Assembly (NCBI GenBank): GCA_050014415.1
Contig: JBEKDJ010000282.1
Span: 1-6,522, forward strand
Length of the DNA stretch: 6,522 nt
Reading direction: 5' to 3'
From: JBEKDJ01 sp050014415
GTDB taxonomy: Bacteria > Desulfobacterota > BSN033 > UBA1163
Shown: piece by piece, positions 5,624 through 6,522 of the stretch
How the letters are laid out: every line of letters starts with the position of its first letter
Numbering within the stretch: the first letter of the stretch is position 1
Program-made: the position numbers and the translations under genes
The notes under the pieces: model-generated
What the model saw: only the letters and a program-made list of their open reading frames with translations
Told to the model about the DNA's origin: nothing
Databases searched by the model: none

Positions 5624-6277
5624 TCACTTGTTTCCCATGAAACCATGTTCTTCCAGAAAGGAAAAACTAATCTCTCGAGACTTCCTCCCCCGTTGATCCA
5701 GTAACTTTTCTACATATTTCCCCAGAATATCCGCCTCCACATTGACACGATCTCCCACTCTCTTTCCGATTAAGGTCGTTTTTTCGATGGTAAAAGGGAT
5801 CAAGGCCATCTGAACCTCCTCCTCTTGACATTCGTTGACAGTCAAGCTAATTCCGTCGATGGCAATGGCCCCTTTCTGGACAACATACTTTGATATCGCT
5901 TTGGGTATGCGTATCCTCAAATCAATGAAATCCGCTTCCCTCCTCTTCTCAACGATTTCCCCAATTCCATCAATATGCCCAGTAACGACGTGACCACCCA
6001 GGCGATCAGTCAGTCTGAGAGCTCTTTCCAAATTGACGAAATCGCCTACTTTCAGGTCTCCCAGGACTGTCCTTTGAATCGTCTCACTGGAAAGGTCAAA
6101 TTCGACTGTCTGGCCCTTTTTCTCAACGACCGTCAAGCAGCCACCATTTATATTAATACTATCACCTAGTTGCACTTCTGTCAAATCTGCCGGCAATTCC
6201 ACAGTCAGCTTTTTCCCACGACCACGGTGTTCCACCCTTGAAACCTTCCCTTTGCTTTCTATGATTCCAGTGAACAT
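5624..6277 (-). CDS. ribE: Riboflavin synthase alpha subunit
   Basis: Dismutates two 6,7-dimethyl-8-ribityllumazine molecules into riboflavin and 5-amino-6-ribitylaminouracil, the last riboflavin step; acts as a trimer, often inside a RibH shell. The 217 residues comprise two tandem lumazine-binding domains. Domain 1 opens with the diagnostic MFTGIIE (1-7), then NGGCLTVV (44-51), DLSSETIQRTVLG (61-73) and LERALRLTDRLGGH (83-96). Domain 2 follows from VVTGHIDGIG (97-106), through KGAIAIDGISLTVNEC (135-150) and PFTIEKTTL (161-169), to VNVEADILGKYVEKL (178-192). The variable tail past 195 is charged. The ATG lies 8 bp after the ribD stop. Its ribosome site AGGCGA (6287-6282) is weak and overlaps that stop, which suggests translational coupling. 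Called ribE in B. subtilis usage and ribC in E. coli. The pattern is complete, with no missing domain. Confidence 0.96.
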   Translation of the reverse strand: MFTGIIESKGKVSRVEHRGRGKKLTVELPADLTEVQLGDSININGGCLTVVEKKGQTVEFDLSSETIQRTVLGDLKVGDFVNLERALRLTDRLGGHVVTGHIDGIGEIVEKRREADFIDLRIRIPKAISKYVVQKGAIAIDGISLTVNECQEEEVQMALIPFTIEKTTLIGKRVGDRVNVEADILGKYVEKLLDQRGRKSREISFSFLEEHGFMGNK

Positions 6278-6285
6278 AAATTCGC

Positions 6286-6522
6286 CTATGGGTTCAGATA
6301 TCCTTCAATGAGGATGTCCTCTCCAATCCGCCTTGTCTTGAGTTCTCTAAGAAGAATCGCTTGCTTGAGGTTTACAGCCCGCCTTCCACCGAAGATTCCC
6401 ACTGCTTGAGTGTCTCCAATCAATTTCGGCGAGAGGAAGAGGAGGAGTTTGTCAATCAGGCCTTCATCCAGGAATGAACCGTTGATCTCACTCCCTCCTT
6501 CAACGAGAAGGGTCATCATCTC
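6286..6522 (-). CDS. ribD: RibD, C-terminal part of the pyrimidine reductase domain (partial, 5' end outside the window)
   Basis: The last 78 residues of the bifunctional diaminohydroxyphosphoribosylaminopyrimidine deaminase / 5-amino-6-(5-phosphoribosylamino)uracil reductase. RibD deaminates the RibA product and reduces the ribose to ribityl with NADPH. In the window only the end of the RibD_C (dihydrofolate-reductase-like) domain is visible: TLLVEGGSEINGSFLDEGLIDKL with its VEGG motif, LSPKLIGD, the GIFGG loop and the final ILIEGYLNP. The reading frame runs off the window edge. The deaminase half (its HAE and PC--C zinc motifs) is not in view, so a free-standing reductase cannot be excluded, but the position before ribE favours a full RibD. 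The stop is 8 bp before the ribE ATG. Confidence 0.9.
   Translation of the reverse strand, partial: EMMTLLVEGGSEINGSFLDEGLIDKLLLFLSPKLIGDTQAVGIFGGRRAVNLKQAILLRELKTRRIGEDILIEGYLNP

Noticed and set aside
1..6522. CRISPR array, tRNA, rRNA, transposase, or toxin-antitoxin or defence genes
   Set aside because: No regularly spaced repeats, no tRNA-like cloverleaf with the conserved T-loop, no rRNA segments and no transposase or defence-gene motifs were seen on either strand.

Overview
The window reads as a bacterial chromosome of roughly balanced base composition. It holds most of a riboflavin (flavin) biosynthesis operon and two unrelated genes. The run ribD - ribE (riboflavin synthase alpha) - ribBA - ribH - nusB, together with an IlvE of the type seen in Geobacter-like genomes, suggests a deltaproteobacterial (Desulfobacterota-like) genome. 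This placement is inferred from protein style and gene order; there is no rRNA or marker search behind it.

Layout. Positions 1-916 (minus): ilvE, nearly complete, with only the last few C-terminal codons outside the window. Positions 917-1327: a 411-bp divergent spacer with a -35-like TTGACA for ilvE, a segment able to fold, and TCTGA/TCAGA-rich repeats. Positions 1328-2269 (plus): a UDP-glucuronate decarboxylase-type sugar-nucleotide epimerase. Positions 2270-2387: a short convergent spacer with a small tandem octamer repeat. Positions 2388-2987 (minus): a stand-alone M17 leucyl-aminopeptidase N-terminal (macro-like) domain with no peptidase domain. Positions 3153-6522 (minus): nusB, ribH, ribBA, ribE and the 3' part of ribD. 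They are transcribed ribD to nusB, and the M17-N gene follows 165 bp downstream.

How the genes work together. The RibA half of RibBA opens the GTP ring, and RibD deaminates and reduces the product. The RibB half makes 3,4-dihydroxy-2-butanone 4-phosphate from ribulose 5-phosphate. RibH joins the two branches to give lumazine, and RibE dismutates lumazine to riboflavin. NusB, a transcription antitermination factor, is a common tail gene of ribH operons. Junctions in the operon are 8-9 bp, except for a 303-bp spacer between ribBA and ribH. That spacer looks like an inserted intergenic repeat element, with CACGAA/CTCGTG motifs inverted at its ends and a strong GC hairpin inside.

Points most worth following up: the altered metal-ligand position in the DHBP synthase half of RibBA (Gln in place of His), the orphan M17-N domain gene, and the repeat-like element inside the rib operon. 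I did not find a clearly new multi-gene system; most of the window is ordinary housekeeping metabolism.
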